Origin: Ruminococcaceae bacterium UBA4306
GTDB lineage: Bacteria; Bacillota; Clostridia; Oscillospirales; Acutalibacteraceae
Assembly (NCBI GenBank): GCA_002394725.1
Contig: DGUQ01000191.1
Span: 1-5,214, forward strand
Reading direction: 5' to 3'
DNA length: 5,214 nucleotides
Under the pieces are notes generated by a model. That model was not told where the DNA came from. It saw nothing but the letters and a program-made list of their open reading frames with translations, and searched no databases. Positions 1 through 4,943 of this stretch are shown in pieces; the stretch's first letter is position 1, and every line of letters starts with the position of its first letter. A program made the translations under genes and the position numbers.

Positions 1-972
1 TTCGTCTGCGGCGAGGAGACCGCTCTGATGACCTCCATCGAGGGCAAGCGCGGCGAGCCGAGACCCCGTCCTCCGTTCCCGGCAGTCAAGGGTCTGTATC
101 AGAAGCCCACGACCCTCAACAACGTTGAGACCTACGCGAACATTCCGCAGATCATCTTAAAGGGCGCGGATTGGTTCGCTTCCATGGGTACCGAAAAATC
201 CAAGGGTACCAAGGTATTTGCCTTAGGCGGCAAGATCAACCACACCGGTCTGGTCGAGGTTCCGATGGGCACTACCCTTCGAACCATCATCGAAGAGATC
301 GGCGGCGGCATCCCCGGCGGCAAGAAGTTCAAGGCGGCTCAGACGGGCGGTCCCTCCGGCGGCTGTATTCCGGCTCAGCACCTCGATATCGAGATCGACT
401 ACGATAACCTGCTCGCCATCGGCTCCATGATGGGCTCCGGCGGTCTGATCGTCATGGACGAGACCGACTGTATGGTCGATATCGCGAAGTTCTTCCTCGA
501 ATTCACCGTTGACGAGAGCTGCGGTAAGTGTACACCCTGCCGTATCGGCACCAAGCGCCTCTTAGAAATGCTCGAGAAGATCACCAAGGGTCAGGGTACC
601 CTCGAGATGCTCGACGAGATGGAAGCGCTGTGCAACTACATCAAGGCGAACTCCCTGTGCGGTCTGGGACAGACGGCTCCCAACCCCGTTCTCTCTACCC
701 TGCACTTCTTCCGTGACGAGTATATCGCTCACGTTGTCGACAAGAAGTGTCCTGCAGGCGTCTGTAAGGACCTGCTCGAATATACCATCATCAAGGATAG
801 CTGTATGGGCTGCTCACTGTGCTCCCGTAAGTGCCCTGTCGGCGCGATCTCCGTCACCGACTACATCCCCGAGGGCAAGAAGAGACCTGCCTTTGAGATT
901 GATCACGCTAAGTGTATCAAGTGCGGCGCTTGCATGGATTCTTGTAAGTTCAAGGCTATTGTCAAGGGTTAA
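1..972 (+). CDS. hydB: NuoF-like NADH/FMN subunit of a multimeric [FeFe] hydrogenase (HydB/HndC type), 5' end outside window
   Basis: The C-terminal 323 residues of a protein that is usually around 600 residues; the reading frame is open from base 1, so the start lies upstream. The family accepts electrons from NAD(P)H on FMN and passes them through 4Fe-4S clusters to the hydrogenase subunit. The fragment opens with [19 protein letters not shown], matching the complex I 51-kDa signature. An SLBB-like region follows (about 200-380). The N3-type 4Fe-4S site is [12 protein letters not shown] (514-549), with its fourth Cys in LCGLGQ (codon 658-660). CPAGVCK is next, then a two-cluster ferredoxin domain with [11 protein letters not shown] (802-834) and [11 protein letters not shown] (913-945). 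The ferredoxin tail separates HydB/HndC from true complex I NuoF, which lacks it. The next gene, 17 bases downstream, is the hydrogenase catalytic subunit, which supports the assignment. Databases may name such proteins NuoF. The symbol hydB rather than hndC is a naming choice. Confidence 0.93.
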   Translation, partial: FVCGEETALMTSIEGKRGEPRPRPPFPAVKGLYQKPTTLNNVETYANIPQIILKGADWFASMGTEKSKGTKVFALGGKINHTGLVEVPMGTTLRTIIEEIGGGIPGGKKFKAAQTGGPSGGCIPAQHLDIEIDYDNLLAIGSMMGSGGLIVMDETDCMVDIAKFFLEFTVDESCGKCTPCRIGTKRLLEMLEKITKGQGTLEMLDEMEALCNYIKANSLCGLGQTAPNPVLSTLHFFRDEYIAHVVDKKCPAGVCKDLLEYTIIKDSCMGCSLCSRKCPVGAISVTDYIPEGKKRPAFEIDHAKCIKCGACMDSCKFKAIVKG

Positions 973-989
973 GGGAAAGGAGAACCAAC

Positions 990-2735
990 ATGGAAATGCT
1001 TAACATCAAAATCAACGGCAAGGATTATACCGTTGAAAAGAATACAACGATTCTTCAAGCGTGCCATCAGTTCGGTATCAAGATCCCGACCTTGTGCTAC
1101 CTGAAGGATATCAACGAGATCGGCGCCTGCCGTATGTGTCTGTGCGAGGTCAAGGGCGCGCGTTCCTTAGTCGCCGCCTGCGTCTACCCCATCGACCGTG
1201 AGGGCACCGAGATCTTCACCAATACACCGCAGATTCGTGAGAATCGCAAAACCACCCTCGAGCTGCTGCTCAGTAACCACGACAAAAAATGTCTGTCCTG
1301 CCCTCGCAGCGACAATTGCGAGCTCCAGCAGCTGTGCCTCGAATACGGCGTTGATGAGACCAAATTCGCCGGCGCAGAGACTCATTATGAGGAAGATCAC
1401 TCCACCCTGCACCTTGTCCGCAACAACAACAAATGTATCCTGTGCCGCCGCTGCGTAGCCGCTTGTAAGGAGCAGTTTGTCGGCGTCATCGGCGCAAACA
1501 ACCGCGGCTTTGATACCGCGATCGGCTGCGCGTTTGACAAGAATCTGGGCGAGGTCTCCTGCGTGAGCTGCGGTCAGTGTACCGTCGTATGCCCCACCGG
1601 CGCTCTGGTCGAGAAGGACAACACCGCCGAGGTATTCAAGGCGCTGGCTGACCCGACCAAGCACGTAGTCGTCCACACCGCGCCGTCCATCCGCGCGACC
1701 TTGGGCGAATGCTTCGGTATGCCGATCGGCTCTCTTGTCACCGGAAAGATGGTGACCGCGCTGAGAATGCTCGGCTTCGACAAGGTATTCGACACCAACT
1801 TCGGCGCTGACCTGACCATCATGGAAGAGGGCACCGAGTTCATCCAGAGAGTGAAGGAAGGCGGCACCCTGCCGATGATCACCTCCTGCTCACCCGGCTG
1901 GGTTAAGTTCTGTGAGCATTACTATCCCGACCTCCTCCCCCATCTGTCCACCTGTAAGTCTCCGCAGCAGATGCAGGGCGCGATGATCAAGAGCTATTAT
2001 GCCGAGAAGGCAGGCATCGATCCGCACGACATCGTCGTCGTATCCGTCATGCCCTGCGTGGCAAAGAAGTTCGAGATCACCCGTGACGATCAGGGCCGCG
2101 ACGGTATGCAGGATAACGATATTTCCATCTCCACCAGAGAGCTGGCAAAGATGATCAAGACCGCCGGTATCCAGTTCACCGCGCTCGAGGACAGCGATTT
2201 TGATCCCGTTATGGCGATCGGCTCCGGCGCAGGCACCATCTTCGGCGCTACCGGCGGCGTTATGGAAGCGGCGCTGAGAACCGTTGCCGACGTCCTGACC
2301 GGCGAGGATCTCAAGCAGATCGACTACAACGAGGTTCGCGGTACCGACGGCATCAAGGAAGCCACCTATGATGTTGCCGGCATGAACGTCAAGGTCGCTG
2401 TCGCCAGCGGCTTGAAGAACGCGGCTGTCATCCTCGATAAGATCAGAGCCGGTGAGGCGGACTACCAGTTCATCGAGATCATGTGCTGCCCCGGCGGCTG
2501 TGTCAACGGCGGCGGTCAGCCCATCCAGCCCGGTCATGTACGCAACTTCGTCGACCTCAAGGCGCTCAGAGCAAAGGCGCTGTATCAGGACGACCTCGGT
2601 CTTCCGTACAGAAAGAGCCACGACAACCCCGAGATCAAGGCGATCTACGACGAGTATCTCGGCGAGCCCGGCTCCCACAAGGCACATGAGCTGCTCCACA
2701 CCTCTTATGTCGCGAGAAAAAAGAATTTCGTCTAA
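990..2735 (+). CDS. hydA: [FeFe] hydrogenase catalytic subunit (HydA/HndD type, five-cluster architecture)
   Basis: A 581-residue cytoplasmic iron-sulfur enzyme that reduces protons to H2 or oxidises H2. Order of domains: 2Fe-2S ferredoxin (likely ligands C36, C47, C50, C64); His-Cys 4Fe-4S site (H97, C101, C104, C110); two 4Fe-4S motifs (C149/152/155/159 and C191/194/197/201); H-cluster domain with L1 TSCSPGW (298-304), L2 MPCVAKKFE (354-362) and L3 EIMCCPGGC (496-504); and a small-subunit-like tail from about 525 (KALYQDDLGLPYRKSHDNP). Length and layout match the Clostridium pasteurianum CpI and HndD classes. There is no additional C-terminal 2Fe-2S domain as in Thermotoga HydA. The CpI proton-path residues (C299, E279, E282, R286, S319) correspond to C300, E280, E283, R287 and S320 here. 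The L1 cubane-ligand position is Ser301 instead of Cys, and Cys499 is an extra Cys in L3. The start is ATG 990, with AAAGGAG at 976-982, seven bases upstream; ATG 996 is too far from it. The gene follows the NuoF-like subunit by 17 bases, so an electron-bifurcating or NAD(P)-linked complex is likely. Confidence 0.96.
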   Translation: MEMLNIKINGKDYTVEKNTTILQACHQFGIKIPTLCYLKDINEIGACRMCLCEVKGARSLVAACVYPIDREGTEIFTNTPQIRENRKTTLELLLSNHDKKCLSCPRSDNCELQQLCLEYGVDETKFAGAETHYEEDHSTLHLVRNNNKCILCRRCVAACKEQFVGVIGANNRGFDTAIGCAFDKNLGEVSCVSCGQCTVVCPTGALVEKDNTAEVFKALADPTKHVVVHTAPSIRATLGECFGMPIGSLVTGKMVTALRMLGFDKVFDTNFGADLTIMEEGTEFIQRVKEGGTLPMITSCSPGWVKFCEHYYPDLLPHLSTCKSPQQMQGAMIKSYYAEKAGIDPHDIVVVSVMPCVAKKFEITRDDQGRDGMQDNDISISTRELAKMIKTAGIQFTALEDSDFDPVMAIGSGAGTIFGATGGVMEAALRTVADVLTGEDLKQIDYNEVRGTDGIKEATYDVAGMNVKVAVASGLKNAAVILDKIRAGEADYQFIEIMCCPGGCVNGGGQPIQPGHVRNFVDLKALRAKALYQDDLGLPYRKSHDNPEIKAIYDEYLGEPGSHKAHELLHTSYVARKKNFV

Positions 2736-2757
2736 AAGAATTGTAGCGATTCGATAG

Positions 2758-2801
2758 ATAACAGACAACGCCCGAGAGTGATCTCGGGCGTTGTCTGTTA
2801 T
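2758..2801 (+). terminator. Intrinsic terminator of the hydrogenase operon
   Basis: A perfect 20-bp inverted repeat: the left arm 2758-2777 (ATAACAGACAACGCCCGAGA) pairs with 2782-2801 around a GTGA loop. It begins 22 bases after the hydA stop. A T-rich but interrupted tail follows (TTATTTCTGTTTC region, 2799-2816). As the next recognisable gene is convergent, the hairpin probably ends the hydrogenase transcript. The uninterrupted stem is unusually long for a terminator. Confidence 0.8.
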
Positions 2802-2812
2802 GCTTATTTCTG

Positions 2813-2878
2813 TTTCGCTTGGGGTACCCCCATCAATTACCGTATTTATCGGGCGCGTGCGCTTTTTTTCGCTTGGGG
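2813..2878. repeat. Two direct copies of TTTCGCTTGGGG in the convergent intergenic region
   Basis: The 12-mer TTTCGCTTGGGG occurs at 2813-2824 and 2867-2878, 54 bases apart. The first copy runs into the palindrome GGGGTACCCC (2821-2830) and the second follows a run of seven T. The sequence between is not repeated. No coding signal was found on either strand from 2736 to 3029 that I trust; the open frames here lack ribosome binding sites. The function is unknown. Confidence 0.55.
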
Positions 2879-2894
2879 GAGTAACGGATGCTCG

Positions 2895-3022
2895 CCGCTG
2901 ATGACAGTATCGTACAATGACAACGTTGCAAAAAGCGGAACAAAGGCATGCGCGCCCACCGTTGATGACAGTATCATACAATGACAACGTTGCAAAAGGC
3001 GGAACAAAGGCACAAGTGCCCA
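2895..3022. repeat. Two tandem 64-bp repeat units
   Basis: Unit A is 2895-2958 and unit B is 2959-3022, directly abutting. They match at 57 of 64 positions; differences fall at 2898, 2912, 2934, 2949, 2950, 2951 and 2953 of unit A. Each contains the palindrome CAACGTTG, the near-palindrome GTATCATAC or GTATCGTAC, and a GGC-6-GCC core near the end that reads on the minus strand as a small hairpin followed by TTTGTT. The array ends seven bases before the stop codon of the minus-strand gene at 3030-3359. It therefore sits between two convergent genes, as dispersed extragenic repeats often do. Whether it is dispersed in the genome cannot be judged here. Confidence 0.8.
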
Positions 3023-3029
3023 CGCGCCC

Positions 3030-3359
3030 TCACATGATCAACAGGTTTTGATCCTCCTGCTCGTCGGTATAAGCGTAATCAGGCTTGATCTCGGGCTGCT
3101 CCGACCACGGATTGCGGATCACGGCGCCGTTGGGCGCGATATGGTCGATACTGCCCTTGCCGGGGATAGGCACATACTCTCCCTCGTCGCCCGGATCGGG
3201 CACAGGGATCCCTAAAGGATGCGCAGTGTCAGGCAATTCATGGGGTCTTTCTATCGGCGTCGATGTTTGATCCTCAGTGGGTGGCAACAATTTGGAATCG
3301 CTGTCATTTGCACTGCCGGACCCACGCTCGTCGCGCATATGCTTCGGCTGATACTTCAT
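3030..3359 (-). CDS. Hypothetical small Pro-rich acidic protein, unrecognised
   Basis: A 109-residue protein of no family I recognise. It starts at ATG 3357-3359 and stops at TGA 3030-3032. The start is supported by AAGGAG (3368-3373 on the minus strand), eight bases upstream. The first 30 residues are polar and charged (KHMRDERGSGSANDSDSK), and the middle is rich in Pro and acidic residues (HPLGIPVPDPGDEGEYVPIP, about 47-66). The C-terminus is also acidic (DYAYTDEQEDQN, about 94-105). There is no signal peptide, membrane segment or cysteine. The composition suggests a largely disordered soluble protein. It is a single gene between the rplL terminator and the hydrogenase terminator, convergent with hydA. 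The ribosome binding site and open frame make it a real gene more likely than not; no function can be assigned. Confidence 0.68.
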   Translation of the reverse strand: MKYQPKHMRDERGSGSANDSDSKLLPPTEDQTSTPIERPHELPDTAHPLGIPVPDPGDEGEYVPIPGKGSIDHIAPNGAVIRNPWSEQPEIKPDYAYTDEQEDQNLLIM

Positions 3360-3367
3360 ACAATCAT

Positions 3368-3373
3368 CTCCTT
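3368..3373 (-). promoter_or_regulatory. Ribosome binding site of the 109-residue gene
   Basis: The minus strand reads AAGGAG followed by ATGATTGT and the ATG start, an ideal eight-base spacing. This is the main evidence that the small open frame at 3030-3359 is translated. An ATG inside the spacer (ATGATT) lies only one base after the Shine-Dalgarno sequence and is out of frame, so it is not the start. Confidence 0.7.
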
Positions 3374-3498
3374 GATGATAGTATCTGCCGTGTTACGCGT
3401 ATTACACAGAGAGGAAGATGGAAGATTCTGTCATATCAATGTACGAGCACCATCTGTTTTGCACAATAAGATTTGACGGTATCGCTCAACCTAAATTC

Positions 3499-3565
3499 CG
3501 CATAGATAAGCCGTTTTCAGTACCTTGTACAGTAAATACGGTAAATTGTAAGGTACACCTATGCG
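3499..3565. repeat. Nested inverted repeat in the spacer between the small gene and rplL
   Basis: Outer arms CGCATAG (3499-3505) and CTATGCG (3559-3565) pair perfectly. Inside them GTACCTT (3520-3526) pairs with AAGGTAC (3550-3556), extended after a two-base bulge by ACA (3529-3531) with TGT (3547-3549). The two helices are separated by 14 bases on the left and 2 on the right. GTTTTCAGTA occurs at 3513-3522 within the structure and again at 3585-3594 beside the rplL terminator. The rest of the spacer 3374-3598 shows no gene that I can support. The role is unknown: a small RNA, a regulator site or a remnant element are all possible. Confidence 0.5.
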
Positions 3566-3598
3566 TTACAGAAAAAGGCGCCCGGTTTTCAGTATAAC

Positions 3599-3629
3599 AA
3601 AAAAAGCAGGTACCCTTTCGGATACCTGC
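3599..3629 (-). terminator. Intrinsic terminator after rplL
   Basis: On the minus strand a GC-rich hairpin (3606-3629: seven pairs GCAGGTA/TACCTGC, one mismatch, then two G-C pairs, loop of four) is followed directly by seven T (3599-3605). It begins 21 bases after the rplL stop, so it marks the end of the ribosomal-protein transcript and separates it from the downstream small gene. Confidence 0.9.
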
Positions 3630-3649
3630 GATTTTGATACAAAGTTGAA

Positions 3650-4030
3650 TTACTTGAGCTCAACCTCAGCGCCGGCAGCTTCGAGCTTCTCCTTGAGAGC
3701 CTCAGCCTCATCCTTGGAAACGCCTTCCTTGACAGCCTTGGGAGCGCCGTCAACAACAGCCTTTGCTTCCTTCAGACCAAGACCGGTCGCCTCACGGACA
3801 GCCTTGATAACAGCGATCTTACCGGAACCCGGGGACTTGAGGATAACGTCGAACTCAGTCTTCTCCTCAGCGGCAGCAGCGCCGTCACCGGCACCGGGAG
3901 CAGCAACTGCAACAGCAGCGGCAGCGGATACGCCGAACTCATCCTCTACAGCGTGTACGAGATCAGCGAGCTCGAGCACTGTGAGGCCTTTTAATTCTTC
4001 AATAATAGCAGTAATCTTCTCAGATGCCAT
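3650..4030 (-). CDS. rplL: 50S ribosomal protein L7/L12
   Basis: A 126-residue acidic stalk protein of the large ribosomal subunit. Dimers bind the C-terminal helix of L10 and recruit and stimulate the translational GTPases. Domains are clear: N-terminal dimerisation helices (1-about 33, [20 protein letters not shown]), an Ala/Gly-rich hinge (about 36-55), and the globular C-terminal domain from [20 protein letters not shown] onward, with the conserved [21 protein letters not shown] region that contacts factors. The length is normal for the family. The start at ATG 4028-4030 is fixed by GGAGG at 4039-4043, eight bases upstream. An in-frame TTG at 4045 overlaps that ribosome binding site and is not the start. 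It is the last gene of the cluster, 96 bases after rplJ, and is followed by a strong terminator rather than by rpoB. Confidence 0.98.
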   Translation of the reverse strand: MASEKITAIIEELKGLTVLELADLVHAVEDEFGVSAAAAVAVAAPGAGDGAAAAEEKTEFDVILKSPGSGKIAVIKAVREATGLGLKEAKAVVDGAPKAVKEGVSKDEAEALKEKLEAAGAEVELK

Positions 4031-4074
4031 TTTAAATTCCTCCAATTTAATCAGTAGTATTTTAGTTAGGTAGT

Positions 4075-4113
4075 CGCGTGCGGACGCGTACGTCTTTTTC
4101 CGATATACGGAAA
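4075..4113 (-). other. Hairpins in the rplJ-rplL spacer
   Basis: The 96-base spacer between the rplJ stop and rplL start contains two short inverted repeats. TTTCCG (4097-4102) pairs with CGGAAA (4108-4113) around five bases, and CGCGT (4075-4079) pairs with ACGCG (4084-4088) around four. GACG/CGTC (4083-4094) is an alternative to the second. No T-run follows on the minus strand, so they are not clear terminators. They could be RNA processing or stability elements that help set the excess of L7/L12 over L10; this is inference. Confidence 0.4.
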
Positions 4114-4126
4114 TGTGCTGCGTTGA

Positions 4127-4741
4127 TTATTCAGCAGCGGGAGCCTCCTCTGCGGGAGCAGCCTCTTCTGTGGGAGCAGCTTCTTCTGCGGGAGCAGCCT
4201 CGGGCGCCGCTTCTTCTGCAGGCGCCTTCTTAGCAAGGCACTCTTCTACGCCGCCCTCGTCGACGATCGCCTGGATCGCACGGGCAAAGGACGCGATGGG
4301 AGCCTGGAACGCACCCAGAACGTTTGCGAGCAGGACGTCTCTGGTCGGGAGCTTGGACAGGTTGTCGATGGTCGCTAAATCAACGACCTCGCCGTCCAGG
4401 TAACCACCCTTGATCTCAAAGGTCTTGCTCTTCTTGGCATAGTTCGCCAGAATACGGGCAGCAGCGGCGTAATCCTCGTCGCTGGTAGCCAGAGCGGTAG
4501 TGCCTGTCAGATCAGACTGTAAACCGGTCAGCTCCGCGCCTTCACACGCACGGGACAACAGTGTGTTCTTGACAACACTGTACTGAACGCCTGCCTCACG
4601 CAGCTCCTTACGGAGTGCGGTATCGTCGGCAACGTTGATACCCTTGTAGTTAACGAGGACGCCGGTCACAGAATTCTTCAGACGTTCTGTCAGCTCAGCT
4701 ACGATAGCCTGCTTCTGTTCTAAAACCTTAGCGCTTGGCAA
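4127..4741 (-). CDS. rplJ: 50S ribosomal protein L10, TTG start, extended Ala/Glu/Pro tail
   Basis: A 204-residue protein that anchors the L7/L12 dimers at the base of the ribosomal stalk and binds 23S rRNA. The N-terminal rRNA-binding domain is typical (PSAKVLEQKQAIVAELTERL, then VLVNYKGI and YSVVKNTLLSRA at about 54-65). The L7/L12-binding helix is about 136-162 (LLANVLGAFQAPIASFARAI). The family is usually about 165-175 residues; here residues 173-204 add a low-complexity tail of EEAAPA-type repeats. The start is TTG (4739-4741): GGAGG at 4751-4755 is nine bases upstream, an in-frame TGA at 4748-4750 rules out any start further upstream, and the N-terminus matches the family. It is preceded by an attenuator leader, so autoregulation by the L10-L7/L12 complex is likely, as known for rplJL of Bacillus subtilis. 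Confidence 0.98.
   Translation of the reverse strand: MPSAKVLEQKQAIVAELTERLKNSVTGVLVNYKGINVADDTALRKELREAGVQYSVVKNTLLSRACEGAELTGLQSDLTGTTALATSDEDYAAAARILANYAKKSKTFEIKGGYLDGEVVDLATIDNLSKLPTRDVLLANVLGAFQAPIASFARAIQAIVDEGGVEECLAKKAPAEEAAPEAAPAEEAAPTEEAAPAEEAPAAE
4137..4226 (-). repeat. 18-bp-based tandem repeats encoding the L10 tail
   Basis: Imperfect tandem units read on the plus strand: 4137-4151 (15 bp), 4152-4169 (18 bp, GCGGGAGCAGCCTCTTCT), 4170-4187 (18 bp), 4188-4217 (30 bp) and a partial unit 4218-4226. On the coding strand they encode the EEAPA, EEAAPA, EEAAPT and EEAAPEAAPA blocks of the L10 C-terminus. All units keep the reading frame, so the repeat can change length without breaking rplJ. 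Confidence 0.8.
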
Positions 4742-4750
4742 ATTGTTTCA

Positions 4751-4792
4751 CCTCCGTAAAATTGATGTGGTTCACAAAGGAACAGTTTTACG
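4751..4792 (-). promoter_or_regulatory. rplJ ribosome binding site next to a potential sequestering stem
   Basis: On the minus strand CGTAAAA (4786-4792) can pair with TTTTACG (4755-4761); the last G of that arm is also the first G of the GGAGG site (4751-4755). A small GTTC/GAAC helix lies in the loop. The Shine-Dalgarno sequence is extended (GGAGGTGA). The A/T-rich seven-pair stem is weak, so an effect on translation is possible but unproven. Confidence 0.5.
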
Positions 4793-4798
4793 CAGTTC

Positions 4799-4829
4799 AA
4801 AAAACAGCCTCTCCCTTGCGAGGAGAGGC
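4799..4829 (-). terminator. Attenuator terminator in the rplJ leader
   Basis: On the minus strand GCCTCTCC (4822-4829) pairs with GGAGAGGC (4807-4814) around a loop of seven, followed by TG and six T (4799-4804). It lies 57 bases before the rplJ start and downstream of rplA, with no gene ending at it. This position is that of a regulatory terminator rather than an operon end. Bases 4822-4824 of its left arm also belong to the competing antiterminator helix. Confidence 0.88.
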
Positions 4830-4899
4830 GTATATTACATAATATCGCAGTGGATCACTGCAAATGTAATGCTTCTTCCTCGACAGGCGACCGATGGTC

Positions 4900-4905
4900 A
4901 TTATA
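4900..4905 (-). promoter_or_regulatory. TATAAT, possible -10 box inside the rplJ leader
   Basis: A perfect TATAAT on the minus strand, but no good -35 box lies 16-18 bases upstream and there is no extended TG. It falls within the first enclosed region of the leader structure, so it may only be leader sequence. A second -10-like TATAAA occurs upstream near 4938-4943, also without a -35 box. rplJ may instead be transcribed from the rplK-rplA promoter. Confidence 0.25.
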
Positions 4906-4943
4906 CCTTAAGGAACCTGTTGTCTTTAGAACAGCGATATTTA

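Larger units (their letters stand above)
4799..4920 (-). ncRNA. L10 (rplJL) leader RNA
   Basis: A structured leader read on the minus strand. ACAGG (4916-4920) pairs with CCTGT (4883-4887), enclosing CCTTAAGG (4906-4913) and the GACC/GGTC hairpin (4889-4899). Next, ATTACAT (4864-4870) pairs with ATGTAAT (4834-4840), enclosing the perfect hairpin GCAGTGATCCACTGC (4847-4861). CGAGGA (4877-4882) can pair with TCCTCG (4819-4824), which would disrupt the terminator at 4799-4829. In B. subtilis the L10(L12)4 complex is known to bind such a leader and promote termination. The position directly upstream of rplJ and the overlapping alternative helices support the same mechanism. The exact 5' end is not known; the structure is drawn by eye and was not computed. 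Confidence 0.75.

Noticed and set aside
1..972. Assignment of the first gene as a true complex I NuoF
   Set aside because: The C-terminal two-cluster ferredoxin domain and the adjacent hydrogenase gene point to a hydrogenase subunit instead.
1167..1676. A 169-codon minus-strand open frame inside hydA
   Set aside because: It overlaps the iron-sulfur domains of hydA and has no recognisable protein; it arises from codon bias in the real frame.
2851..2867. GCGCGTGCGC followed by seven T as a possible terminator
   Set aside because: Only three pairs are possible with a workable loop, so the hairpin is too weak to claim.
2778..2984. A 68-codon plus-strand open frame after hydA
   Set aside because: It starts within the terminator loop, has no ribosome binding site and spans the repeats.
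2895..3022. The 64-bp repeats as a CRISPR array
   Set aside because: There are only two abutting units with no variable spacers between them and no cas genes in the window.
1890..3023. A 377-codon open frame on the minus strand opposite hydA and the repeats
   Set aside because: It is antisense to strongly conserved hydA coding sequence, low-complexity in its products, and runs through the terminator and the 64-bp repeats. It is a shadow frame.
3386..3498. Promoter for the small minus-strand gene (for example TTGTGC, 17 bases, TACATT)
   Set aside because: The best pair matches only 3 of 6 and 4 of 6 consensus bases, too weak to list.
3561..4073. A 170-codon plus-strand open frame opposite rplL
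   Set aside because: It is the mirror of rplL, with Ser/Ala-rich sequence typical of antisense frames.
4113..4403. A plus-strand frame with SSAGAA-type repeats
   Set aside because: The repeats are the complement of the L10 tail repeats; no ribosome binding site was found.
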